A stretch of DNA of 64,000 nt from Clostridia bacterium (GTDB lineage: Bacteria > Bacillota > Clostridia > TANB77 > CAG-508): positions 1 to 64,000 of the forward strand of contig JAGBEP010000014.1 in assembly GCA_017936925.1 (NCBI GenBank), given 5' to 3'. Both the position numbers and the translations under genes were made by a program. The notes beneath the pieces are model-generated. The model did not search any database, had not been told where the DNA came from, and saw nothing but the letters and a program-made list of their open reading frames with translations. Below are positions 6,869-15,751 of this stretch, piece by piece. Numbering within the stretch: position 1 is the stretch's first letter; each line of letters starts with the position of its first letter.

Positions 6869-9568
6869 TTATTTTGCATCATACCAATTATATCCTTCTT
6901 CAACTTCTACTTTAAGCGGTACAGATAATTTAGTAGCATTCTCCATGCAAGAAACTAAAATTTCTTTTACCTGTTCTTTTTCCGATATATCAGTTTCAAT
7001 TAAAAGTTCATCATGAACTTGAAGAACTATCTTAGAATTTAATCCTTTATTTTTCAATACTCTAAATACATTTATCATTGCAATCTTCATAATATCAGCA
7101 GCAGTTCCTTGTATTGGAGTATTCATTGCAACCCTATCTCCAAATTTTCTAACCATATAATTTTTAGATTTAAGTTCTGGAATATATCTTCTTCTTTTAT
7201 ACATTGTTTCAATATATCCCTTTTCTTTTGCCTCCTCAACAACATCTGACATAAATCTTTTTATCCCACTATATTTTTCTAGATATTGTTCAATATATTG
7301 CTTAGCTTGTTTTCTAGAAGAATGAATTTGACCTGCTAACCCAAAGTCACTAATTCCATATACTATGCCAAAATTAACAGCTTTTGCTTTACTTCTTAGG
7401 TCTTTAGTTACTTCTTCAAGAGGAACACCAAAAACTCTAGAAGCAGCTTGTGCATGTATATCCTCATCATTATTAAAGTTTTCTACCATAATCTCATCTT
7501 CAGAAACATGAGCTAAAACTCTAAGTTCAATTTGAGAATAATCTGCATCTAAAAAAATTTTTCCTTCAGAAGATTTAAATACTTTTCTAAGTTTTTTTCC
7601 TATCTCTATTCTCGTAGGAATATTTTGAAGATTCGGCTCTGTACTACTAATTCTTCCAGTTGCAGTAACCGTTTGATGGAAATATGAATGAATTCTTCCT
7701 GTTTTTGAATTTATAAATGGAATCATTCCTTCAATATAAGTTGAATTTAATTTCGTAAGCTGTCTATATTCTAATATATATTCAATAATATCATGTTCCC
7801 CTTGAAGTTTCTCTAATGTATCTACATCAGTTGAATAACCACTTTTAGTTTTCTTTACTACAGGTAGCTTTAATTTTTCAAACAGAATCTCTCCTAGTTG
7901 TTTCGGTGAATTAATATTAAATTCTTCTCCAGCCAAATTATGAATTATATTAGTAAGTTCTTCAATTCTAGCTTTTAATTCATCTCCATAGCTAACTAGC
8001 TCATCCTTATCAACATACATTCCTCTAAACTGCATATCTGCTAAAACTTCTAAAACAGGCATTTCTATATTATTAAATAATTCTAGCATTTCATTTTTTT
8101 CTAATTCTTTTAAAAGAACATCATGCAAATTTCCTATTGAATAAGCATAAATAGAAGATGTTTCATCAACCTTTTCATCTTGTTCTAGAGAATCAAATAA
8201 ATTAATTTGAACCTGTTTTCCCTCTTTACAATCCAATTCCTTTCCTAAATATTGATTCATAAGATCAGGAATAGAATACAAATTAGAAACAGAATTTAAT
8301 AAATATCCCGCTATTCTAATATCAAACATAAAATTCTTAGGTTCTATTCCATTTTCTAAAGACAGAATATAAGTTTCTTTCAAATCATAACTACATTTTA
8401 TAACATTTTCATTTTCAAAAATCTCTCTCATAATTTCGAGATTTGAAATTGACATATTATAAACTTTATTTTCATTTTTCAAATAAATGCTAATAGCTTT
8501 AGGTGATTTTTTTATTATTGAATCATAATTTTCTTTTGTTTCAATATAAAAATAACAAATCTTTTCATCAATAATCTTATCTTTTAACTCTAAAAATTTT
8601 TCTTCAGAAATCAACTCTTTTTCAAATTCAACACTAGAACTCTCTTTTTCTTCATCTAAATTTTCTTTAGCTGACACTTCTTCATTTAAATTAAATCTTT
8701 CGATATATCTATTAAACCTTAATTCCTTAAATATTGTTAAAACCTCTTGTTTATTCCATTCCTGAAGTTTTAAATCTTCAATCTCTTTTTCAACAGGTGC
8801 TTCTAAGTTGATTGTTCCTAGAGTTTTTGAAAGCATCGCTAATTCTTTATTTTCTACAATCTTTTCTCTTTGCTTGCCTTTTAAATTATCAGTTCCTGCA
8901 TCTATCATTTCATATAAATTATCAATCGTTCCATATTCTTTTATTATTGAAAGAGCTGTTTTTTCACCAATTCCAGGAACTCCAGGAATATTATCAGAAG
9001 TATCACCTTGAAGACCTTTTACTTCAATCATTTGCTTAGGTTCTACACCATAAACCTCTTTAACTTTATTTCTATCAAAAATATCAGTTTCAGTTTTTCC
9101 AGCTTTTGTTCTTGGAATATAAATAGAAACTTTATCTGTAGCAAGTTGAAATGAATCTCTATCTCCTGTAAGAAGTATAACCTCTAATCCAGCTTTTTCC
9201 CCCATAACAGAAAGCGTTCCTAAAACATCATCCGCTTCATATCCTTCTCTTTCTATTATAGTAATATTCATAGCTTTTAAAACTTTTTTCAAAATAGGCA
9301 TTTGTGCAGCCAGTTCGTCAGGCATACCCTTTCTGTTCGCCTTATATCCATCATACATCTTATGCCTAGCAGTAGGAGCTTTTAAATCAAAAGCAACTGC
9401 TATATAATCAGGCTTTATATCTTCTAATTCTTTAAATAGTATTGCTAAAAAACCATAAATTGCATTTGTATATGTTCCATCTGCAGTTTGAAGCATCTTG
9501 CTTCCCATAATTCCATAAAACGCTCTATTTACAATACTATTTCCATCTACAACAATTAACTTAGACAT
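6869..9568 (-). CDS. polA: DNA polymerase I
   Basis: Pol I fills gaps and removes RNA primers during replication and repair. The 899-residue protein has the 5'-3' exonuclease domain (residues 1-290, VDGNSIVNRAFYG and GDRDSFQL), a central 3'-5' exonuclease-like region and the polymerase domain with motif A (DADYSQIELR), motif B (RSKAKAVNFGIVYG) and motif C (QVHDELL). At the place of the proofreading DxE motif the sequence reads FYIETKEN, so the first catalytic Asp is missing and proofreading is probably lost, as in many Gram-positive Pol I enzymes. The start has GAAAGGAAA. Confidence 0.96.
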   Translation of the reverse strand: MSKLIVVDGNSIVNRAFYGIMGSKMLQTADGTYTNAIYGFLAILFKELEDIKPDYIAVAFDLKAPTARHKMYDGYKANRKGMPDELAAQMPILKKVLKAMNITIIEREGYEADDVLGTLSVMGEKAGLEVILLTGDRDSFQLATDKVSIYIPRTKAGKTETDIFDRNKVKEVYGVEPKQMIEVKGLQGDTSDNIPGVPGIGEKTALSIIKEYGTIDNLYEMIDAGTDNLKGKQREKIVENKELAMLSKTLGTINLEAPVEKEIEDLKLQEWNKQEVLTIFKELRFNRYIERFNLNEEVSAKENLDEEKESSSVEFEKELISEEKFLELKDKIIDEKICYFYIETKENYDSIIKKSPKAISIYLKNENKVYNMSISNLEIMREIFENENVIKCSYDLKETYILSLENGIEPKNFMFDIRIAGYLLNSVSNLYSIPDLMNQYLGKELDCKEGKQVQINLFDSLEQDEKVDETSSIYAYSIGNLHDVLLKELEKNEMLELFNNIEMPVLEVLADMQFRGMYVDKDELVSYGDELKARIEELTNIIHNLAGEEFNINSPKQLGEILFEKLKLPVVKKTKSGYSTDVDTLEKLQGEHDIIEYILEYRQLTKLNSTYIEGMIPFINSKTGRIHSYFHQTVTATGRISSTEPNLQNIPTRIEIGKKLRKVFKSSEGKIFLDADYSQIELRVLAHVSEDEIMVENFNNDEDIHAQAASRVFGVPLEEVTKDLRSKAKAVNFGIVYGISDFGLAGQIHSSRKQAKQYIEQYLEKYSGIKRFMSDVVEEAKEKGYIETMYKRRRYIPELKSKNYMVRKFGDRVAMNTPIQGTAADIMKIAMINVFRVLKNKGLNSKIVLQVHDELLIETDISEKEQVKEILVSCMENATKLSVPLKVEVEEGYNWYDAK

Positions 9569-9590
9569 ACTCTTTTCCTTTCATAACAAA

Positions 9591-11228
9591 TTAAAATTCA
9601 TATAAATCAAATTGATTTATTGTTATTTTATTTTTTATATTATTTTCATAATTTAAGTTTGAACCTTTTGGAACAACAATTATTGAATCATCTGGTACAT
9701 ATTCAGGCAAATAAAATTTATATTTTCCAAAGCTTTTTACATTATCAAAAACTCCAGCCTCATCAAAAAATTCTACCGTATTTAAGTAATTATTTACATC
9801 ATATTCTGAATAGAATAAAAAATAAATAAAAGGTTCTTTAAAAGAATAATAACAATATACGTTTTCCAAATCAGATTTCTCACAATATTCAGAAACTTCT
9901 TTTATTCCTGATGTAAATGTAGAATATTCATTATAATCTTTTTGAAAATAATCTTGCATAAAACAAATAAATACTCCAACATAAATAGCAATAATACAAG
10001 GAATCATAATTTTATATTTACTAAAAATTTCATATAATCCAATAGCAATATAATAAATACATGGAAACATTATTATATTTATTCTATTTATATTAGGTAT
10101 ACAAAACGCACATAAAATAATCGCCGAAACAGACCAAATCTGCATAATTATATTAAATTCATTTTTCTTATATTTTCTAAAACTTATATATATTCCATAT
10201 ATTAAGAAAATTGTACTAAATCCATAAAAAAGTCCATAATCAGAAATTGAATTCCATTCAAGACCATCAGATTGAATTAAAATTATTTTCAAAGAATCCA
10301 ATAAATTAGTAATACAATTTTCATAAATATTTTCTGAAAATACTGTAGAAACTTCTTTAGAACGATTTTCTTTCATCAAAGGAATTGTAACCGGTCCTAT
10401 AGAAAGTTGTGACAAATTAAATGTATTAATAAATACATACAAAATAATTGGAATAGAAACAACAAAAACTATAGCTAAATAAATTCCAGCCCTTTTTATT
10501 GAAATTTCCTTTTTTCTCCATAAATATAGTAAAACGCCAAAAACCAAAACAGGTAAAAACAAATATGCTGTACCATAAGCATAACTAGAAATTCCTAAAA
10601 TAACAAAAGAAAGCGTCTGCATCCATTTCTTTTTATTTTTTATTCCCAAAACTAATAACATTACCGAAATTAAAATTAAGTCTGGAAAAATATTAGATTC
10701 TAGCGCCCATCTACTTTTCATTATATGCCATGGGCAAATAGCTAAAAATGCAACTCCAACCAATGCAATTTTTTTATCATTAAAAATGTTTTTTAATAAA
10801 TAGTAAAATACATACAATGAAATAATTCCTATTATAGCCATAGGAAGTCTTAATCCAAATTCACAAAGCCCAGTTAAACAAATTACTGGTATCAACAAGT
10901 ATGAATATAAAGCATTTTGGCCACTTCCCCACGCATACAATACTACTGGAAAAGAATTTCCACTTCTATCAACTCCAGATTTAAAAATTGACCACGCTTC
11001 ATATCCACTTGAAGCCTCATCAGCATTAAGAGCATTTGGATATTTTCCAATTGCTATTATTCTAATCAAGCTTCCTAAAATCAAAATAAAAAATAATATA
11101 ATTTCTTCTTTATATTCTTTCAAAATTTCCTTTATATTTTTTTTGTTTTTTATCATATCTTTAATTGGTTTTATTAAAACAATACATGGTAATATGAAAC
11201 AAAATAATATTAAAATAAAAATTTCCAA
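9591..11228 (-). CDS. GT-C membrane glycosyltransferase, PMT/ArnT-like
   Basis: This protein of about 545 residues has some 10-12 membrane helices. Near residue 70 it has NADEASSGYEAW, the Asp-Glu motif in the first extracellular loop that is typical of GT-C (GT39/83) enzymes using lipid-linked sugars. Such enzymes glycosylate proteins or cell-wall polymers outside the membrane. A C-terminal soluble domain of about 110 residues follows the last helix. I chose TTG at 11228 because GGAGG lies six bases before it; a TTG four codons earlier is also open. It starts 14 bases after the pseudouridine synthase stop. Confidence 0.7.
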   Translation of the reverse strand: MEIFILILFCFILPCIVLIKPIKDMIKNKKNIKEILKEYKEEIILFFILILGSLIRIIAIGKYPNALNADEASSGYEAWSIFKSGVDRSGNSFPVVLYAWGSGQNALYSYLLIPVICLTGLCEFGLRLPMAIIGIISLYVFYYLLKNIFNDKKIALVGVAFLAICPWHIMKSRWALESNIFPDLILISVMLLVLGIKNKKKWMQTLSFVILGISSYAYGTAYLFLPVLVFGVLLYLWRKKEISIKRAGIYLAIVFVVSIPIILYVFINTFNLSQLSIGPVTIPLMKENRSKEVSTVFSENIYENCITNLLDSLKIILIQSDGLEWNSISDYGLFYGFSTIFLIYGIYISFRKYKKNEFNIIMQIWSVSAIILCAFCIPNINRINIIMFPCIYYIAIGLYEIFSKYKIMIPCIIAIYVGVFICFMQDYFQKDYNEYSTFTSGIKEVSEYCEKSDLENVYCYYSFKEPFIYFLFYSEYDVNNYLNTVEFFDEAGVFDNVKSFGKYKFYLPEYVPDDSIIVVPKGSNLNYENNIKNKITINQFDLYEF

Positions 11229-11241
11229 AACATCCTCCAAA

Positions 11242-11952
11242 TTAGTTCATAATTTTTTCTTGTATAAGTTCTAACTCTTTTTTAGTCGCACTGCGACATT
11301 CTCCTAAAGCTATATCATTAGGTAACTTTAAATTTCCCATTCCAATTCTATTAAGTTCTATTACTTTAGCACCAAAACATCCAAACATACGCTTAATTTG
11401 ATGATATCTTCCCTCTCTAATAGTAACAATTCCTTTATTTTTATCTACAATTTCTAAATCCGCCGACTTACAATCTGCATCACTTAGTTTTATACCTTTA
11501 AAAAAGCCTGTAACCATTTCTTCTGTCATATCAATATCTATTGTCACCTCATATACTTTTTTTATATGTTTTCTTGGAGACAAAATATTATGCGACATAA
11601 CTCCATCATTCGTAATAAGCATAAGTCCTGTAGTATCTTTATCTAATCTTCCCGCAGGAAATAACCCTCTATTCTTAAATTCTTTCGGAACCAAATCAAG
11701 AACTGTAGGCAACAAATTATCTTCAGTTGCAGAAATATAACCTTTGGGCTTATTAAGAATTAAGTATACATCTTTTTGTAAATTAATTTTTTTACCATCT
11801 ATTAAAATTTCAATATTTTCTTCTTCTAATTTCATATCATACTTTATAACTACTTGTCCATTTACTATTACTCTTTTTTTATTTACTAATTCCCTTACTT
11901 GTTTTCGAGAAAACTGACTTTGAGAAGAAATAATTTTATCTAATCTTTCCAT
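11242..11952 (-). CDS. RsuA/RluB-family rRNA pseudouridine synthase
   Basis: The enzyme converts a specific uridine of 16S or 23S rRNA to pseudouridine. The 236-residue protein has an N-terminal S4 RNA-binding domain (SRKQVRELVNKKRVIVNG) and the catalytic GRLDKDTTGLML motif near residue 100, in which the Asp is the nucleophile. KVYEVT and the GRYHQIKRMF motif complete the family pattern. The length favours the short RsuA type over RluB, but the exact target cannot be told. It reads away from the plus-strand FemABX gene. A TATAAT-like -10 box lies at 11978-11983. Confidence 0.9.
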   Translation of the reverse strand: MERLDKIISSQSQFSRKQVRELVNKKRVIVNGQVVIKYDMKLEEENIEILIDGKKINLQKDVYLILNKPKGYISATEDNLLPTVLDLVPKEFKNRGLFPAGRLDKDTTGLMLITNDGVMSHNILSPRKHIKKVYEVTIDIDMTEEMVTGFFKGIKLSDADCKSADLEIVDKNKGIVTIREGRYHQIKRMFGCFGAKVIELNRIGMGNLKLPNDIALGECRSATKKELELIQEKIMN

Positions 11953-12037
11953 ATCTACCTCTAAAATTAACGATTTTATTATAACACATTTTTGACATAA
12001 TAAAAGTATAAACTTGTTTTATATTATAGTATAAATA

Positions 12038-12066
12038 TTGAAACAATAAATTTTTTTTGATAGAAT
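12038..12066 (+). promoter_or_regulatory. SigA-type promoter for the FemABX/flippase pair
   Basis: TTGAAA at 12038-12043 and TAGAAT at 12061-12066 are separated by exactly 17 bases. It sits 41 bases before the FemABX start. Confidence 0.6.
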
Positions 12067-12107
12067 AATTAAGATTTATTAAATATAAAAATCTATAAGG
12101 AGGCCAC

Positions 12108-13175
12108 ATGGAATTAACTGAAAAAGAATTAAAAGAAGTTAAAGAATTTTTAAATATCCATCCAAAAACTAATTTCTTACAATCTCCTGAATGGGCTAAA
12201 ACAAAAAACTCATGGATTCATGAAATGATCGTTGTAAGAGATGATAAAAATAAAATCAAAGGAACTATGAGTATTTTAATCAGAAAAACTCCTCTTTTCG
12301 GTGCATCTATAATGTATGCAGGAAGAGGATTTGTTTGTGACATAGATGATAAAGAAACATTACAAAAATTGACAGATGAAGCTAAAAAATTAGCCAAAAA
12401 ATATAAATCTTTTATTTTTAGAATGGATCCTGACGTTCCAGCTTCAAATAAAGATTTCCTAAACTTAATGCTGTCTTTAGGATATAAAGAAAAGCAAAAT
12501 ATCAAAAGTATTGATGATGTAATCCAACCTAAATATGTTATGAGATTAAATTTAAAAAATCATACTGAAGAAAGTCTAATTGCCACCTTTCACTCTAAAA
12601 CTAGATATAATATACGACTAGCAATAAAAAAAGGAGTTACTGTTCGTGAAGGAAAAACAGATGAAGATTTCGAAATTTTTCACAAAATAATGAAAGAAAC
12701 TGGTTCAAGGGATGACTTCTTCATTAGAGATTCATCATACTTCAAAAAAATTTATGAATGTTTAGGTCCAGAACACGTAAAAATATTAATTGCTGAACAT
12801 GAAGGAACACCTATAGCAGTTGCAATGCCTATTCTTTATGGAGACAAAGTATGGTATCTATATGGTGGAAGCTCTAATCAATATAGAAATTTAATGGCTA
12901 CCTATCTAGTTCAATGGGAAATGATGAAATGGGGCTTAGAAAACAAATGCAACATCTATGACTTCAGAGGAATTACTGGATATTGGGATGAAAGCTCTCC
13001 ACAATATGGAGTTTACAAATTCAAAAAAGGATTTAATGGTGATGAAGTAGAATTCGTAAATGAATTATATATAATCTTTAATCCATTTATAAATGCACTT
13101 TGGAAAATAGCTGAAAAAACATATAGATTACTATCTAAGATAAAAGAAAGGATTAAAAATATTGGAAAAAACTAG
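12108..13175 (+). CDS. FemABX-family aminoacyltransferase (copy 1)
   Basis: FemABX enzymes add amino acids from aminoacyl-tRNA to the lipid II stem peptide to build the cell-wall cross-bridge. The 355-residue protein has the two GNAT-like halves, with KTRYNIRLA near residue 165, TGSRDDF, WYLYGGSSN and YDFRG-TG in the second half. It starts at ATG behind AAGGAGG. A close paralogue lies at 45821-46882 and shares nearly all of these blocks. This copy is cotranscribed with a flippase that it overlaps by 14 bases, which suggests work on a lipid-linked precursor exported by that flippase. Confidence 0.88.
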   Translation: MELTEKELKEVKEFLNIHPKTNFLQSPEWAKTKNSWIHEMIVVRDDKNKIKGTMSILIRKTPLFGASIMYAGRGFVCDIDDKETLQKLTDEAKKLAKKYKSFIFRMDPDVPASNKDFLNLMLSLGYKEKQNIKSIDDVIQPKYVMRLNLKNHTEESLIATFHSKTRYNIRLAIKKGVTVREGKTDEDFEIFHKIMKETGSRDDFFIRDSSYFKKIYECLGPEHVKILIAEHEGTPIAVAMPILYGDKVWYLYGGSSNQYRNLMATYLVQWEMMKWGLENKCNIYDFRGITGYWDESSPQYGVYKFKKGFNGDEVEFVNELYIIFNPFINALWKIAEKTYRLLSKIKERIKNIGKN

Positions 13176-14607
13176 TATAAAAAAGAATTACCTCTACAAC
13201 TTAGTTTATCAAATTATAATTTTAATATTGCCAATAATAACCACTCCATATATTTCAAGAGCATTAGGAGCCACAAATATTGGAATATATAGCTATACTG
13301 TTTCAATTGTAACTTACTTTACTTTATTTGGATCTCTCGGAGTGTCATTATATGGTCAAAGAGAAATTGCTTACGTTCGTGATAATACAAGCAAACGAAA
13401 AAAAACATTTATAGAAATTATATTATTCAGATTTATAACCCTTACTATATCAATGATAATATTCTACTTCTCTTTTGCCAGAAGCAATGAATATCAAGTA
13501 TATTATCGAATTTTATTATTATATTTATTAGCAGCATCTTTTGATATAAGCTGGTTCTTTCAAGGATTAGAAGATTTCAAAAAAACTGTTACTAGAAACG
13601 TAATTGTAAGATTATTAAGTGTTGCCTGTATCTTTATATTCGTAAAAAAACCAGAAGATTTATCTAAATATCTATTAATATATTCCCTAGCTGATTTATT
13701 AGGAAATCTTTCTTTGTGGTTATACTTACCTAAATATTTCAAAGGAATCAAAGTAAAAAATATAAATTTAAAAAAACATATGGTTCCTATAATAACACTT
13801 TTTATTCCACAAATTGCAATCAAACTTTACAACACAGTTGATAAAACAATGATTGGATATATCATAAGTAATAAATCAGAACTTGGAAACTATGAAGAAG
13901 CAAACAAGTTAATAAACGTATTATTTACAATAGTATCCTCACTCGGAATAGTAATGGTACCAAGAATAGCAAATGTATTCGCTAGTGGAGATACAAAAAA
14001 ATTAAATGATTATATAATGAAATCTTTTCGATTTGTATTTTTTCTAGCTTTTCCTATCACCTTTGGAATTGTTACTGTATCTAAAGAATTTATTCCAATA
14101 TTTTTAGGAAGTGGTTATGAAAAATGTCATATAATCGTAAACATACTAGCACCTATCATTTTACTATGTGGAATTACTAACGTTATAGGAACTCAATATC
14201 TATTACCAACAAAAAGGCAAAAACAATATACTATTTCTATTTTAGTAGGACTTATATTTGATATTGCATTTAATGCAATGCTTATTCCAAAATATGGTGC
14301 ATATGGTGCTGCCCTAATGACAACCCTTGCACAAACTTTAGTTGTTATAATACAATGTTATTACATAAAAAATGATATAAATCTAAAAAATGCTTTCAAA
14401 GAAGGAATAAACTATGCCATAGCTGGAATAATAATGTTTACAGTCTGCATTATATTAGGAATTTTTATCAAACATGCGTTACTTTCTATTATAATAAAAA
14501 TACTATTTGGAGGCATAACATACGGAATAATACTAATTATATTAAAAGACGAATACATAAAAATTGCAATACAAATAATAAAATCAAAACTAAAAATAAA
14601 AAATTAA
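13162..14607 (+). CDS. Wzx-type polysaccharide flippase
   Basis: This 481-residue protein is almost entirely hydrophobic, with about 12-14 membrane helices and the opening pattern LVYQIIILILPIITTPYISR typical of PST/Wzx transporters. Such proteins flip undecaprenyl-linked sugars across the membrane. GATNIGIYSY near residue 40 and QREIAY near residue 70 are family landmarks. The start is TTG at 13162 with AAAGGA upstream, inside the FemABX gene. No glycan-synthesis genes adjoin, so its substrate is unknown. Transcription ends in the region of repeat copy A and the hairpin at 14725. Confidence 0.85.
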   Translation: MEKTSIKKNYLYNLVYQIIILILPIITTPYISRALGATNIGIYSYTVSIVTYFTLFGSLGVSLYGQREIAYVRDNTSKRKKTFIEIILFRFITLTISMIIFYFSFARSNEYQVYYRILLLYLLAASFDISWFFQGLEDFKKTVTRNVIVRLLSVACIFIFVKKPEDLSKYLLIYSLADLLGNLSLWLYLPKYFKGIKVKNINLKKHMVPIITLFIPQIAIKLYNTVDKTMIGYIISNKSELGNYEEANKLINVLFTIVSSLGIVMVPRIANVFASGDTKKLNDYIMKSFRFVFFLAFPITFGIVTVSKEFIPIFLGSGYEKCHIIVNILAPIILLCGITNVIGTQYLLPTKRQKQYTISILVGLIFDIAFNAMLIPKYGAYGAALMTTLAQTLVVIIQCYYIKNDINLKNAFKEGINYAIAGIIMFTVCIILGIFIKHALLSIIIKILFGGITYGIILIILKDEYIKIAIQIIKSKLKIKN

Positions 14608-14617
14608 AAATAACAAA

Positions 14618-14709
14618 ACAAATCTGAGCCATCAAAGATTTTTCAGATTTGTTCATACGCCAAAATTACGAAATAATTTTGTGTACAAATTTTTCCAAAG
14701 GCTTTATAT
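14618..14709 (+). repeat. Structured intergenic repeat, copy A
   Basis: A hairpin (ACAAATCTGA 14618-14627 with TCAGATTTGT 14643-14652) runs into a 61-base core (14649-14709) that aligns without gaps to 27500-27560, with 48 of 61 bases identical. The core folds as an 8-bp hairpin, CAAAATTA/TAATTTTG with a CGAAA loop, flanked by a short outer helix. Differences between copies keep the pairs: A-T becomes T-A at core positions 17/29, and C-G becomes G-C at 47/53. The fold needs G-U pairs only in plus-strand sense. Not recognised as a named RNA family. Confidence 0.6.
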
Positions 14710-14724
14710 ACCCGTAAAATATCT

Positions 14725-14755
14725 AAAAAATGCTAGAAACATTCTAGCATTTTTT
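14725..14755. terminator. Bidirectional terminator
   Basis: A perfect hairpin, AAAAAATGCTAGAA with TTCTAGCATTTTTT around an ACA loop, has A and T runs on both sides. It lies between the convergent flippase and DUF4352-like genes and can serve both strands. Confidence 0.8.
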
Positions 14756-14761
14756 AGTTTA

Positions 14762-15346
14762 TTAATACATACTTACTTCTACAATATTAAAAGTAGCATT
14801 TTTCATTAATTCTAATTTAGCACTTTCTACATATTCAAAAACATTGAATACTTGTGATTGCCCTGCACTTAAATCATTAGCATATATATAACCCTCTGTT
14901 ATTCTATTTCCTTCAGAATCTACAGCTTCAATTTGAATATCAAAAGATTTTTGTTCTGAGGATTTATTTTTTACAGTAACAGGCAATTTAGTTTCTGTTA
15001 TATATTCACCGTCAATCACTTCAAAATTCCCCAATGTTACATCAACATAGTTTTTCAATATTTCCTCTGTATTACTTCCATCTAAATTTCCTGTAACTTC
15101 ATTTAAAGAATCACTTAAAGATTTTTGCGCATTTACCACCGCAACACACGCAACTATACAAATAATTATTCCAACAATTGACTTTTTTATGCTTGCCTTT
15201 TTTATTAAACTGACAATTGCACAAATAATTCCCATTATCGCAATAGCAAAAGACAAATTATTAAAAAATGGTATAAATGATGTACATAACGCCACTACTC
15301 CTAACACAATACATACTGTTGCAAATGAACTTTTTTTCTCTTCCAT
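14762..15346 (-). CDS. Membrane protein with DUF4352-like exposed domain
   Basis: The protein of about 194 residues starts MEEKKSSF at 15346, chosen because AGGAGGAATAAAT precedes it; an in-frame ATG 39 bases upstream lacks a site. Three or so hydrophobic helices occupy residues 10-75, followed by an exposed beta-rich domain ending with QVFNVFEYV. That last part resembles DUF4190/DUF4352 combinations in clostridial surface proteins. Such domains are thought to bind other envelope proteins, but no function can be given. It is convergent with the flippase gene. Confidence 0.6.
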   Translation of the reverse strand: MEEKKSSFATVCIVLGVVALCTSFIPFFNNLSFAIAIMGIICAIVSLIKKASIKKSIVGIIICIVACVAVVNAQKSLSDSLNEVTGNLDGSNTEEILKNYVDVTLGNFEVIDGEYITETKLPVTVKNKSSEQKSFDIQIEAVDSEGNRITEGYIYANDLSAGQSQVFNVFEYVESAKLELMKNATFNIVEVSMY

Positions 15347-15479
15347 ATTTATTCCTCCTATTATTTTATAAACCAATAATAGCATATTTCGTTTTTGTTT
15401 GCAATACGTTTGTTATGCATATAATTTATTTTTTTCCGTTTATACTATACATATACACATGCTATGCACGGAGGAAATT

Positions 15480-15653
15480 ATGAAAAAGTTTAAAATCCCA
15501 TCAACACCATCAACTACAAATAAATGCATACGTTTTCCAAATGATGTTATTGAAAATGTTGAAAAAGCTATAACTGGAAAAGACTGCACTTTCACAGCAT
15601 TCGTTATTGAAGCTGTAAAAGTTGCTCTAGAAAATTTAGACGAAGACAAATAA
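15480..15653 (+). CDS. Small ribbon-helix-helix-like protein
   Basis: This is a 57-residue protein starting at ATG 15480 behind ACGGAGGAAATT. After a short tail comes NKCIRFPNDVIENVEKAI, a beta strand and helix, then FTAFVIEAVKVALENL, the second helix. That is the shape of an Arc/CopG-type ribbon-helix-helix DNA-binding dimer. No toxin gene follows; a terminator lies 47 bases downstream, so it stands alone. It may be an autonomous regulator or an antitoxin relic. An earlier in-frame ATG is open but has no site. Confidence 0.65.
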   Translation: MKKFKIPSTPSTTNKCIRFPNDVIENVEKAITGKDCTFTAFVIEAVKVALENLDEDK

Positions 15654-15699
15654 CTATTAATAATCATCTCTCAGCATAACCGAAAGATTATATACCATA

Positions 15700-15738
15700 A
15701 AAAATCTAGCTAAGAAATCAATCTTAACTAGATTTTTT
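15700..15738. terminator. Bidirectional terminator
   Basis: AAAATCTAG and TAAGA pair with TCTTA and CTAGATTTT with one internal mismatch, and A and T runs flank the stem on both sides. It ends both the ribbon-helix-helix gene (plus) and the carbohydrate-binding gene (minus). Confidence 0.75.
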
Positions 15739-15751
15739 ATTATATTGCATA

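Noticed and set aside
12218..12505. Minus-strand reading frame inside the FemABX gene.
   Set aside because: Shadow of the plus-strand gene; no start signal and no family match.
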